Assembly: GCA_965218765.1 (NCBI GenBank)
Contig: CBDCLU010000002.1
Location: 744,001 to 808,000 of the forward strand
Reading direction: 5' to 3'
From: JBBPYC01 sp965218765
GTDB taxonomy: Bacteria; Pseudomonadota; Gammaproteobacteria; Burkholderiales; Burkholderiaceae_C
Length of the DNA stretch: 64,000 nt
Below are positions 42,630 through 50,963 of the stretch, piece after piece. Position 1 is the stretch's first letter, and the number at the start of each line of letters is the position of its first letter. Under the pieces are notes generated by a model that had not been told where the DNA came from, ran no database searches, and saw only the letters and a program-made list of their open reading frames with translations. The position numbers and the translations under genes were made by a program.

Positions 42630-44041
42630 GGTGCGTCGGCGCCCATTTGTGCGATCGCCTTGCCGCCCGTCTGCAACACCAGCCCCACCGACTCCAGCAT
42701 GGCCAGCGCCGCGTCGCGCTTGTCCTTGCTGCGCAAGCACCCCGGCCCGCCGTTGACGATCAAGGCCAGCGACTCGCACCAGCTCGGCCGCTGCAACAGG
42801 TATTCATAAAGCCTGAGCGCCGCAGCCCCACCCTGATCTGCCGCGCCGCCGTCGATGATGGCCTGCCACGTCTTTAGCGAATAGGCCACCAGCGCCAGCG
42901 CGCCGCGCATGTCATCGGCCGATACCGCATGGTTGCCACCGAACGCGGCCAGCACGCCCGCGATGCGGCAAGCCTGCTCGCTGGCACGCAGTGCAAACGC
43001 CTTGACGGATCGCAGACCCCCGCGCCGCGCCTGCTGCTCGAACTGCTCGAATGCGCCGCTCAAGATCACGCGCGCTTCGTCCGACAGCTTGAGCACCGGC
43101 GCTTCGCCCGCATCGTCGCCCAACGGCACGGCCAGCAGCTCATCGCAGCGCGCCCGGTAGGCACCCACGGCAGGCAAGGTATCAGGCCGAAACGGTTTGT
43201 AGATGCGCGGTGCCTGCGGTGCCGGCCACGCCACCAGAAAGCGCGGCCAGAAACCCAGCGCAGACAGCAGCGGATCGCCGATCGACTCAGCCGCCGCCAT
43301 TGGCTGAATCAGCCAGTGCAGTGCGATGCGCCGGCCGTAGCGCTCCACACGGCCACCCGTCACGCGCGACACCGACAGATGCCCGGCATCCCACAGCTTG
43401 CTGAACACGCCCGCCGTCTTGCTTCGATGATCGGCGCTCATGCCGTAGCCGCTCAGGATCGCCGCCGCCTCATCCGAGAACACGCCTTGCGAACAGATGC
43501 CCGTATCCAGATCGCGGCGCAGGCCTTCTACCGTGGAATCGCCGCAAAGTCGGTAGGTGCAGGCTGGCGCTTCGGCTGGTGCCTCGCCCTTCTTACGGCT
43601 GGCCGTTGCCCGCTCGAATTCGTCCAGCGCTTCGCGGTAGGCCTTCGCTTTCACGCGCTGCCATTCGTTGACGCTGGCCAGCGCAGCGCCCTGTGCCGTG
43701 CTTTTGCCGTCGCCTGAGTCGCCCAACGTCAGCAGGTAGAGCGACAGCGGGCGCGGGCCGACCAGTGTCTCGACGTTAAACAGTCCTTGCGTCAGTAGCG
43801 ATGCGGCACCCAGCAGGCACTGCCCCACCATCGCGGGCTGCAACTGCCCGGCTTCGATGATCTCGGCACACGCAGCCGCCAGCGGCCCCAGCGCATGCAC
43901 GGGATAGGCCGGCGCAGTGCGATCCTTCATCGACGGCGCCAACAGCACGCGGGCGCGGCGCATCGCTTCGGCTGCATCGGGTGGTGCTAGCGCAGCGGAT
44001 GCAGCTTGCATGGCAGCGAAGTCCTTGAGCACTGCACTCAT
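42626..44041 (-). CDS. DUF3987-domain replication ATPase
   Basis: A 471-residue protein from the ATG at 44041, overlapping the Toprim gene stop (ATGA). Walker A GDSGDGKST is at 107-115 and an acidic SDEAAAILSGYGM segment near 187 fits the second motif of this P-loop family. DUF3987 proteins are encoded in phages, plasmids and satellites and are thought to act as replicative helicase-like ATPases. Here it is paired with a Toprim primase-like protein. The longer open frame to 44653 is out of phase with the operon and not used. Confidence 0.82.
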   Translation of the reverse strand: MSAVLKDFAAMQAASAALAPPDAAEAMRRARVLLAPSMKDRTAPAYPVHALGPLAAACAEIIEAGQLQPAMVGQCLLGAASLLTQGLFNVETLVGPRPLSLYLLTLGDSGDGKSTAQGAALASVNEWQRVKAKAYREALDEFERATASRKKGEAPAEAPACTYRLCGDSTVEGLRRDLDTGICSQGVFSDEAAAILSGYGMSADHRSKTAGVFSKLWDAGHLSVSRVTGGRVERYGRRIALHWLIQPMAAAESIGDPLLSALGFWPRFLVAWPAPQAPRIYKPFRPDTLPAVGAYRARCDELLAVPLGDDAGEAPVLKLSDEARVILSGAFEQFEQQARRGGLRSVKAFALRASEQACRIAGVLAAFGGNHAVSADDMRGALALVAYSLKTWQAIIDGGAADQGGAAALRLYEYLLQRPSWCESLALIVNGGPGCLRSKDKRDAALAMLESVGLVLQTGGKAIAQMGADAP

Positions 44042-45054
44042 GCTGCAACCCGTTCGCGCGCGGCCCACACGTCGCACCAGTCGGCGCCTTCGGCCGATGG
44101 GATCACCACACCGCATTGCAGCCGAGCGGCCATCGCACGCAGGCGCAGCTTCTCGGCGGCTGCACGGCCCGCGTCGTCGGCATCGGCAAAGATCACCAGC
44201 CGGTGCAACGATGCCGGCCATTGGTAGCGCTCCAGCAGCCCTGCGCAGTACGCGGCCACCACCGGCAGGCTTGAGCCGAGCGATGCGGCTACGGCCGTTT
44301 CTATGCCCTCGGCGATGCCCAGCACACCGTCGCACGGCACGGCCAGCGGGATGCAGCCACCGGCCAGCGGGCCGGATGCGCCCGTCACCTTCTTTGCGAT
44401 CGGCACATCGGCTTTTTGGCCATCGTCCAGATAGGTGCGATGCACGGCCAGCACCTGCTCGCCGCGCATGACGGGCGCCAGCATCGCCGCGTACCTGCCT
44501 AGGTTGTGCAGCTCGCCATCGTCGTCTGTGTGCCAATACGGCAGCGCGGGATGGCAGCGGATGTGCGCAGGGATCGGCCAGCCACCCAGGCCACGGCCTG
44601 CCAAGTAGGTGGCCACCGGATCGCCCGCCGCAACCGGCTTGCCTTCGGCCCACAGCTTCGCGTTGCGCTTGGCATTGGCTGCCCAGGCGCTTTGCTGCTC
44701 GACTTCATGCGCGCGCCGCGCCTCGGCAATCTGCTGGTGCATGGCGGCCTGCTCGGCTGGTGTCTGCCGCTCGCCATGTGCCGTCCAATGCGCCAAAACA
44801 TCGCGGCGCCAGTCGCCGTACACGCCGCCGCGTTGATCGGCGAACAACTTGGCCCAGCATGAGCGGCGCGGGCCGAACCGGATCAAGCGGCCCGGTGCAA
44901 TGTCGCGGGGCGCATGCCCCAACGTGCGCAGGATCGCGGCTTGAAAGCCTTCGCCGCCGTGGCCTGAAAAGCGGATGCTCGCCGTAGAATCGTGTTGCGG
45001 TTGATTCAACGAAAAAGCCCCGTGCGCTGTGGAAGGTGCCGGGGCTTTTGTCAT
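44038..45054 (-). CDS. Toprim-domain primase-like protein
   Basis: A 338-residue protein from the ATG at 45054, overlapping the AlpA stop by ATGA. The C-terminal Toprim domain has the acidic glutamate in LGIAEGIETAVAAS and the DxD in LVIFADADDAGRAAAEKL. The N-terminal half has HGGEGFQAAILRTLG and GRRSCWAKLFADQRGGVYGDW, a primase-like zinc-free region. It probably lays RNA primers for replication of the element, with the DUF3987 ATPase. Confidence 0.85.
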   Translation of the reverse strand: MTKAPAPSTAHGAFSLNQPQHDSTASIRFSGHGGEGFQAAILRTLGHAPRDIAPGRLIRFGPRRSCWAKLFADQRGGVYGDWRRDVLAHWTAHGERQTPAEQAAMHQQIAEARRAHEVEQQSAWAANAKRNAKLWAEGKPVAAGDPVATYLAGRGLGGWPIPAHIRCHPALPYWHTDDDGELHNLGRYAAMLAPVMRGEQVLAVHRTYLDDGQKADVPIAKKVTGASGPLAGGCIPLAVPCDGVLGIAEGIETAVAASLGSSLPVVAAYCAGLLERYQWPASLHRLVIFADADDAGRAAAEKLRLRAMAARLQCGVVIPSAEGADWCDVWAARERVAA

Positions 45055-45254
45055 GCCTGCCCCTTCGTCGCTTGAGCATCGCGCCATGCGATTAACTCGC
45101 TGCCGCGCAGCACGGTGCAACGTGGTGAAAGCCGGATTGGTTGCGGGAAACCGGGCTTCTCCTTGATCCATCGCCACAGTGTTGCGTGGCCGATGTCCAG
45201 CAGCTCGGCTGCTGCTTTTGGCCGATACGATTTGTCAGTTGGTGCCACTTTCAT
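45051..45254 (-). CDS. AlpA-family helix-turn-helix regulator
   Basis: A 67-residue DNA-binding protein. SYRPKAAAELLDIGHATLWRWIKEKPGFPQPIRLSPR covers the winged helix, with the FPQPIRL strand typical of AlpA/excisionase-like proteins. Such proteins control integrase expression or excision in prophages and satellites. It sits first in the replication block, 96 bases after the hypothetical gene that follows the integrase. Confidence 0.85.
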   Translation of the reverse strand: MKVAPTDKSYRPKAAAELLDIGHATLWRWIKEKPGFPQPIRLSPRCTVLRGSELIAWRDAQATKGQA

Positions 45255-45350
45255 TAACCCTTCACGTCATCCCGCGTTGCCCTATTGCGTCGCGGTATGA
45301 GTGAATGTCGAAGGGCATCCGGTGCCAGCCCCGGCTAACACCGGGTTACG

Positions 45351-45911
45351 CTATTTCGCCGCGTTGGCGAACAGCTCTTCAAGCGTCTTGAATTGGTAGG
45401 CGCGCGGCGCAGTAAAGCCGTTTTCGTCGTGGATCACATAGTCGTCTGATTCACGCCGATAGGTAAGGCGCAGTCCATCTTCGACGCCCGATTGCCGCCA
45501 GCTTGCAAGCGTTTCCAGCAGCGTCTGCTCGGCCCGTCGCCCACAGCCCAGCACTGCAACTATTTTCCCCCGCAGCTCATCCTTGCGGCGTGGCAACTTC
45601 GACTTCGCGCGCTGCCGCTCATTGCGCGCGCCTTGCTCAATCTCAAGCATGAAGCCAGCCCGGTACATCGATTCAACCCGCGCCTTGAGCAACAAGTTGT
45701 TCGCATATAGCTCGATCAGCTCATCGGTGGCATCCTGCGCAAACGCATGGCGCAGCGCTTTGCGGCCATCGTGCAGTCGCTCGCGCACATGCTCCCGGCC
45801 CGGCCAATCGGCATCGTCAGCGAGCCAATCATCAAGGGATTGCATGTCCCACTGGCATAAGCCCCATATGACAAGGTGCAGCCCTGACTGCTCATCGTCG
45901 CTCAGGCTCAT
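45351..45911 (-). CDS. Hypothetical protein downstream of the integrase
   Basis: A 186-residue protein from the ATG at 45911, overlapping the integrase stop as ATGA. It is charged and largely helical (LYANNLLLKARVESMYRAGFM, RNERQRAKSKLPRRKDELRG), with no signal or membrane segment. I do not recognise it. The coupling to the integrase suggests a role in element maintenance or defence, without direct support. Confidence 0.6.
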   Translation of the reverse strand: MSLSDDEQSGLHLVIWGLCQWDMQSLDDWLADDADWPGREHVRERLHDGRKALRHAFAQDATDELIELYANNLLLKARVESMYRAGFMLEIEQGARNERQRAKSKLPRRKDELRGKIVAVLGCGRRAEQTLLETLASWRQSGVEDGLRLTYRRESDDYVIHDENGFTAPRAYQFKTLEELFANAAK

Positions 45912-47143
45912 GCTGCGGCTTTCGCGTTGATCGAAACCACATCGCCCGCACGCACCGGCCGGCTGCAAAAGTCGGCCCATGCCGCCATCATCTTGCGGCG
46001 TTTGTCCACCATGTCGCCGCGTCGATATGCCGCTTCAACGGTGTTGCTGATGGCATGGCTCATCGCCATTTCGGCCAGATCGCCAGGATAGTTGGTGCGC
46101 TCGGCTACCCAATCCCGAAACGTCGAACGAAAGCCGTGCGCAGTCGTCGGAACCTGCATTCGGCGAAGCACAGCAAGCAATGTCATGTCCGACAACAGTC
46201 CCCCGCGCGGTGCAAAGAAAACCAGCTCGCTGCCTTCAAGCCGGGGCATCGACTGCAGCAGTGCCACGACGGGATCAGAAAGCGTGACGCGATGCTCCTT
46301 GCGCATCTTGTGGCGCTCGGCTGGCACGATCCATAGCCGCTGCTGCACATCCACTTCCGCCCACGTCATGCCGCGCACTTCACCCGAGCGAGCCGCCGTC
46401 AAGATGGCGAATTCAAGCGCCCGAGCCGCGATGCCTTCGCGCTGGCGCAACGCCTGCATAAAGCCGGGCATGGCATCGATCGATAGCGCTTCATGGTGTT
46501 CGACAGTCGCGATCTTCTTTGGCGATGGCAGCAGCTTGTCTAGATGTCCGCGCCAGCGCGCCGGGTTGTCGCCGGCACGCGCGCCGCGTACTGTTGCCCA
46601 GCCGAGAACCGATTCAATCCGGCCGCGAACGCGGGTTGCAGTCTCGGTTTTCGTGCGCCAGATCGGTTCCAGCACAGCCAGCACGTGCGCCTGTTCAATG
46701 TCGCGCACCAGCATGCGGCTAAGCACGGGATAGGCATACGTGGCGAGTGTGTTTGCCCACTGTTGCCGATGCTTCGCATTGCGCCACGCGTCGCCCTGCG
46801 CAACGATGTATTGCTGCGCGGCTTGCTCGAATGTCAGCTCGGTAGCCTGCTGCGCGATCAACGCACTTCGCGCTTGCTTGCGCGCCAGAATCGGATCGGT
46901 GCCGGCTTCGATTTGCTCTCGCGCTTGCCGGGCCTTTTCGCGGGCGCCAGCCAGCGTCACATCGGGATAACCGCCAAGCCCCATATCCCGGCGCTTGCCG
47001 CCCACCATCGCGCGCAGCACCCACGAACGGGCACCACCCGCACCGACATTCAAATACAACCCGGCCACGCCGCCGACTGCCCACATGCCTGTCGTCTTCA
47101 ATCGGCCGACTTCGATCGCCGACAACTCTTTCGCTTTAAGCAC
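45908..47143 (-). CDS. int: Tyrosine-type integrase (P4-like)
   Basis: A 411-residue integrase. Residues 1-95 form the arm-binding domain (GGVAGLYLNVGAGGARSWVLR, MGLGGYPDVTLAGAREKA). The catalytic residues are complete: R252 in TAARSGEVRG, H336 and R339 in AHGFRSTFRDW, H363 in MSHAI and Y373 in VEAAYRR. The gene starts 179 bases left of the 14-base att copy, reading away from it, and is the apparent driver of element 1. Tandem 12-base repeats lie just upstream of its start. Confidence 0.93.
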   Translation of the reverse strand: MLKAKELSAIEVGRLKTTGMWAVGGVAGLYLNVGAGGARSWVLRAMVGGKRRDMGLGGYPDVTLAGAREKARQAREQIEAGTDPILARKQARSALIAQQATELTFEQAAQQYIVAQGDAWRNAKHRQQWANTLATYAYPVLSRMLVRDIEQAHVLAVLEPIWRTKTETATRVRGRIESVLGWATVRGARAGDNPARWRGHLDKLLPSPKKIATVEHHEALSIDAMPGFMQALRQREGIAARALEFAILTAARSGEVRGMTWAEVDVQQRLWIVPAERHKMRKEHRVTLSDPVVALLQSMPRLEGSELVFFAPRGGLLSDMTLLAVLRRMQVPTTAHGFRSTFRDWVAERTNYPGDLAEMAMSHAISNTVEAAYRRGDMVDKRRKMMAAWADFCSRPVRAGDVVSINAKAAA

Positions 47144-47169
47144 TTGATTTCTCCGCCTAACCTTCGCAT

Positions 47170-47203
47170 CCCATCAATGCGCCCATCAATGCGCCCATCA
47201 ATG
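47170..47203. repeat. Tandem 12-bp repeat upstream of the integrase
   Basis: CCCATCAATGCG is repeated twice in full and once partly (47170-47181, 47182-47193, 47194-47203), 27 bases before the integrase start. Position and phase suggest binding sites for a regulator such as the AlpA-like protein, or arm-type integrase sites. Confidence 0.5.
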
Positions 47204-47321
47204 GTAAGTGCAATTAAGCGGGATTACAAGGGACTACGTGGATGTTTGTACAGTGCGTGTTTCCTGCAAAATCAATGACTTAGAGACTTTGCGGGACTTT
47301 ACGAAACGCTACTCCTGCGGA

Positions 47322-47335
47322 CTGTCTCTCCGCCA
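47322..47335. repeat. 14-bp attachment-core copy (right end of element 1)
   Basis: CTGTCTCTCCGCCA equals the last 14 bases of tRNA-Ser including CCA. The preceding base differs, so the match is exactly 14. The following bases GTTGAC resemble the GCTGAC after the third copy at 56175, as if both right flanks derive from the same original host site. Confidence 0.75.
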
Positions 47336-47511
47336 GTTGACGACAAAAGTGCGCTACTGTATGTATAGCGATAGCTGCTGTCATTTGCATAGCAAAATTT
47401 GTCGTGTAGCCACTGGTGCAAGGTTTCGCCAGGTGGACTTACCCTGTTTCCACGGACGCTTATTGACTTGACACATAGGCGTCGTGATGTCCCTCCCATA
47501 ACCGGTCACTT

Positions 47512-47977
47512 CTAAACTGGAGTCGGGCGGCTTTCGGGCGGTTGATCTGACCTCTTTTTGACGGACTCGCTCGGGGTCGGGTGACCGAGCGAGCCATGCG
47601 GGCGGTGGTGGTTGTAGTCATGCTGCCATGACTTCAACTTCTCTCGCGCATCTTGCGTTGTGATGAATTCATTGACGTTCAGGAACTCGTCGCGCAAGCG
47701 TCCATTGAATGACTCGATCAGTCCGTTGTCCGTGGGCTTTCCAGGCCGCGTGTAGTCGAGTTTGACACCCCGCCGCCAAGCCCATTCGTCGAGCGCCTTC
47801 GAGGTGAACTCGGTGCCGTTGTCTACGGTGATCGCCTTCGGCCAGCCGCGCTCCATCGCAGCCTGGTCCAGGGCCTTTCCAACACACCTGCCCGTGAGCC
47901 GGAAGTTGGCCTCTAGAGACACACTCTCGCGGCTCCAATGATCAATCACGGTGAGCACACGAAATGCACGGCCACCC
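47512..47977 (-). pseudogene. IS3-family transposase (OrfB), C-terminal fragment
   Basis: The remaining 155 codons encode FRVLTVIDHWSRESVSLEAN, AITVDNGTEFTSKALDEW and DNGLIESFNGRLRDEFLNVN, the second aspartate and the glutamate of the DDE triad plus the usual YNHHRPHGSLGH end. The N-terminal half is missing because an IS66 begins exactly at 47978. Confidence 0.88.
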
Positions 47978-48055
47978 GTAAGCACGCAGTGATGTCATCT
48001 TGAATCTCGGCAATTCGATGAGGACGATGGTGTCCACCAACAAGAGGTGGACACC

Positions 48056-48406
48056 ATGCAAGACTCCAAGCGGGCGCCGCGTCGGCGCCATCCGGTTGAA
48101 CTGAAGGCGCAGGTGCTGCGCGAGTGCGCCGAGCTACAAGCGTCGGTGGCGCGTGTGGCGCTGACGCACGGGCTGAACGCCAACCTTGTGCATAAATGGC
48201 GGCGCCAGGCCGAGCGCGGCAATGTGGCATTGGGGCCGATGCGCGAGCGTGAAGCCTTCATTCCCGTTGCCTTAGCCGGCGAGCCGGCGCCTGAGCCCAG
48301 CGACATCCGTCTCGAACTGCGCCGCGGCCCGCTGCTGGTCAACGTCACTTGGCCAGTCGCCTCTGCTGCGCAGTGCGCTGTCTGGATGCGAGAAGTGCTT
48401 AAGTGA
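48056..48406 (+). CDS. tnpA: IS66 TnpA accessory protein
   Basis: A 116-residue protein from the ATG at 48056 (a GTG at 48047 is also possible). RRHPVELKAQVLRECAELQASVARVALTHGLNANLVHKWRR is the helix-turn-helix of IS66 TnpA. It is needed, with TnpB, for transposition in characterised IS66 elements. Its stop overlaps the GTG start of tnpB. Confidence 0.9.
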   Translation: MQDSKRAPRRRHPVELKAQVLRECAELQASVARVALTHGLNANLVHKWRRQAERGNVALGPMREREAFIPVALAGEPAPEPSDIRLELRRGPLLVNVTWPVASAAQCAVWMREVLK

Positions 48407-48735
48407 TCCGCATCGATGCGTTGTGGCTGGCGGTCGAGCCGCTGGACATGCGAGCCGGCACCGAGTCCGCACTGGCCCGCGTGGTCCAGGTCTTCGGTTC
48501 AGCGCATCCGCACCACGCCTACCTGTTTGCCAACCGGCGCGGCAACCGCATGAAGGTGCTGATACATGACGGCATCGGCGTGTGGCTGGCCGCGCGGCGC
48601 TTAAACCAAGGCAGGTTCGTCTGGCCCAAGACTGCTGAGGCCACGTTGGGCTTGAGCCGCGCGCAGTTCGATGCGCTCGTCCTGGGCCTGCCCTGGCAGC
48701 GCCTGGGCGCAGCCGGCATCATCCGCGTGTTGTAG
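48403..48735 (+). CDS. tnpB: IS66 TnpB accessory protein
   Basis: A 110-residue protein starting with GTG at 48403. LWLAVEPLDMRAGTESALARVV, AYLFANRRGNRMKVLIHDG and GVWLAARRLNQGRFVWP are the IS66 Orf2/TnpB signature. It overlaps tnpA by four bases. Confidence 0.93.
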   Translation: MIRIDALWLAVEPLDMRAGTESALARVVQVFGSAHPHHAYLFANRRGNRMKVLIHDGIGVWLAARRLNQGRFVWPKTAEATLGLSRAQFDALVLGLPWQRLGAAGIIRVL

Positions 48736-48807
48736 AGGAAAGAGCCTGCCGCAATTGCTGAAACTCCCGATGCCACGGTAGCGGCTCGTGCGGCACGATC
48801 ATGCCCT

Positions 48808-50379
48808 GTGATCGACACCGCCGAACTCAACGACTTGAACGCGCAGCAACTGCGCGATGCGGTGCGGTCGCTGATGGAAACGCTGCAGGCCAAGGACGCC
48901 GAGATCGCCAGACGCGGGCGCGAGATCACGTTCAAGCAAGCCCTGATCGACAAGCTCACGCACGAGATGGCGGTCTTGAAGCGGCTGAAGTTCGCGGCCA
49001 AGTCGGAGTCTTTCAACGCCGAGCAGAGGAGCCTGCTGGACGAAGCGATCGATGCTGACCTGGAGGCTCTGGCCAAGGAAATCGAGCAGCTTGCGCCGAT
49101 TCCAGCGAGCAAGAGCGACAAACAGCAGCCCAAACGCCAGCCGTTGCCAGCCGAGCTGCCGCGGCGCGAGATTCGCCACGAGCCCGAGCACACCGCCTGC
49201 AGTTGCGGCTGCCAGCTGAGGCGTATCGGCGAGGACGTGGCCGAGAAGCTGGACTATGTGCCCGGCGTGTTCACGGTGGAGCGCCATGTGCGCGGCAAAT
49301 GGGTCTGCGCACGCTGCGAGACGTTAATCCAAGCGCCGGTGGCCGCGCACGTCATCGACAAAGGCATTCCAACGGCCAGCCTGCTGGCTCAGGTGCTGGT
49401 AACCAAATACGCGGACCACCTGCCGCTGTACCGCCAAGAGAGCATCTTCGCGCGTGCCGGCTTCGCTATTCCCCGCTCGACGCTGGGGAGCTGGGTCGGT
49501 CAATGCGGCTGGCAGCTGCAGCCACTGGTCGATGCCTTGAAGAAGGAGATGCTCACGCACACCGTGCTGCATGCCGATGAGACGCCGGTGGCGATGTTGA
49601 AACCCGGCCTGGGCAAGACGCACCGGGCGTACCTGTGGAGCTACTGCACGACGAGCTTCAATCCAATGAAGGCCGTCGTCTTCGACTTCGCCGACAGTCG
49701 TGCTGGCCAGCACGCCAGGGACTTCCTGGGCGTGCAGAGTCAAGGCGGCTGGTGCGGCAGCTTGGTCTGTGACGACTTCAGCGGCTACAAGGCCATGCTC
49801 GAGCTGGGCGTCACGGAGGCCGGCTGCCTGGCACACGCCCGTCGCAAGTTCCATGAGCTGTGGATCCATCACGGCAGCACGGTCGGCGAGCAGGCGCTGA
49901 AGTTCTTCGCAAAGCTCTATGAGATCGAGCGCGAGGTGCGAGGCTGCAGCGCCGATGAGCGAAAGCGCATCCGCCAGCAGAGATCACGTCCGGTGGCTGA
50001 CGCGCTGCACCAGTGGCTGGCCGAGCAGCGGCGACAAGTACCTGAAGGATCAGCCACCGCCCGGGCGATCGACTACAGCCTGAAGCGCTGGCGCGCACTC
50101 ATGCGCTTCATCGACGACGGTGAGCTGCCGGTGGACAACAACTGGGTGGAAAACCAGATCCGACCGATTGCCCTTGGCAGATCAAACTGGTTGTTCGCCG
50201 GCAGCCTGCGCGCGGGCCAGCGGGCTGCGGCCGTCATGAGCCTGCTGCACTCAGCGCGGCTGAACGGGCACGAGCCGCACGCCTACTTCAAGGACGTGCT
50301 CGGGCGGCTGCCGACCCAGCCGTCCAGTCGCATCGATGAGCTGCTGCCGCATCGCTGGACGCCACTACCAACCGCCTGA
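48808..50379 (+). CDS. tnpC: IS66 transposase TnpC
   Basis: A 523-residue transposase. An N-terminal coiled coil (residues 10-95, with a leucine-zipper pattern) precedes the zinc-binding CSCGCQLRRIGEDVAEKLDYVPG region, then the DDE core: VLHADETPVAML, LVCDDFSGYKAML, and DNNWVENQIRPIALGRSNWLFAGS near the end. It ends with the small IS66 C-terminal domain (AYFKDVLGRLPTQPSSRIDELLPHRW). All motifs look intact, so the element may be active. Confidence 0.95.
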   Translation: MIDTAELNDLNAQQLRDAVRSLMETLQAKDAEIARRGREITFKQALIDKLTHEMAVLKRLKFAAKSESFNAEQRSLLDEAIDADLEALAKEIEQLAPIPASKSDKQQPKRQPLPAELPRREIRHEPEHTACSCGCQLRRIGEDVAEKLDYVPGVFTVERHVRGKWVCARCETLIQAPVAAHVIDKGIPTASLLAQVLVTKYADHLPLYRQESIFARAGFAIPRSTLGSWVGQCGWQLQPLVDALKKEMLTHTVLHADETPVAMLKPGLGKTHRAYLWSYCTTSFNPMKAVVFDFADSRAGQHARDFLGVQSQGGWCGSLVCDDFSGYKAMLELGVTEAGCLAHARRKFHELWIHHGSTVGEQALKFFAKLYEIEREVRGCSADERKRIRQQRSRPVADALHQWLAEQRRQVPEGSATARAIDYSLKRWRALMRFIDDGELPVDNNWVENQIRPIALGRSNWLFAGSLRAGQRAAAVMSLLHSARLNGHEPHAYFKDVLGRLPTQPSSRIDELLPHRWTPLPTA

Positions 50380-50427
50380 TCGACGAACAAGCGCCCCATC
50401 GTCAAGATGGGATCGCCGCGTGCTTAC

Positions 50428-50538
50428 AGAGCAATCGCTTTGGAGCGCTACCAGAGCGCTGCTCGACCGCTTCTCGCCCGACGAGCGCGCCAACCACATC
50501 TGCCACTGCGGCTATGGCAGCTCAGCGTGAAACTGCTC
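50428..50538 (+). mobile_element. IS630 right-end remnant
   Basis: The frame reads LTEQSLWSATRALLDRFSPDERANHICHCGYGSSA and stops at 50530, matching the transposase C-terminus of the element at 24.6 kb. The end AGCTCAGCGTGAAACTGCTC before TA at 50539 is the same terminal repeat in inverse. The rest of the IS630 is gone; IS66 abuts it on the left. Confidence 0.85.
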
Positions 50539-50963
50539 TAGACCTGCATGTTGGCCTGCAAGACACGTTCGTTCTCGGCACGAGGGCTTCGTTGCGGTGC
50601 GCTCTCGCTTAGCGGCGGCTGCCCTCTTGCCGAGGGGTCGACCGTCCCAGGAATGCGCGATGCGAGCTAACGCGACTCATGCTACCCAAGTTGGCGCGCA
50701 CCACTTTCACGCCAGCGGCGTTAAACGCTTTTGATTGATGCGCGTCTCACGGGCCTGCATCGCCAGCCTGTTGATGCCGTTGATGCCGTTGATGCCGTTG
50801 ATGCCGTTGATGTCACCGATGCCGATGGGCTGGCGGCCGCGCGCACCATACCCATCGCGCAAAATTTTGTGCCACTGGAACTACGTGGCGAGCGTTCCGG
50901 GCTCGATGGTGCGGGGTCAATTCCGCCTTCGTTCCCAATTTATACCGTTACACTTTTGATCCC
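50539..50963. other. 425-base gap with a 9-bp tandem repeat
   Basis: No credible gene. It contains TTGATGCCG four times in tandem at 50771-50806 followed by a degenerate copy, a microsatellite-like array. The rest is unremarkable and includes the upstream region of the repeat-protein gene, where no clear ribosome site is visible. Confidence 0.6.

Larger units (their letters stand above)
41022..47335. mobile_element. Integrative element 1 in tRNA-Ser (6.3 kb, satellite-like)
   Basis: Bounded by the tRNA 3' end CTGTCTCTCCGCCA (41008-41021) and an exact 14-base copy at 47322-47335. Minus-strand order from the right: integrase, hypothetical, AlpA-like, Toprim, DUF3987, hypothetical with origin-like repeats, then a secreted hypothetical. 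Most junctions are ATGA overlaps. There are no capsid, tail, conjugation or resistance genes, so it is a minimal replicating and integrating element in the style of P4-like satellites. Confidence 0.8.
47978..50427 (+). mobile_element. IS66-family element, apparently intact
   Basis: Ends are GTAAGCACGCAGTGATG at 47978 and its inverted partner GTAAGCACGCGGCGATC read from 50427. It is 2450 bp long with the three-gene tnpA-tnpB-tnpC set. The eight bases outside (GGCCACCC left, AGAGCAAT right) differ, so there is no target duplication. Confidence 0.92.

Noticed and set aside
50771..50806. CRISPR-like repeats
   Set aside because: Nine-base tandem units without spacers; a simple microsatellite.
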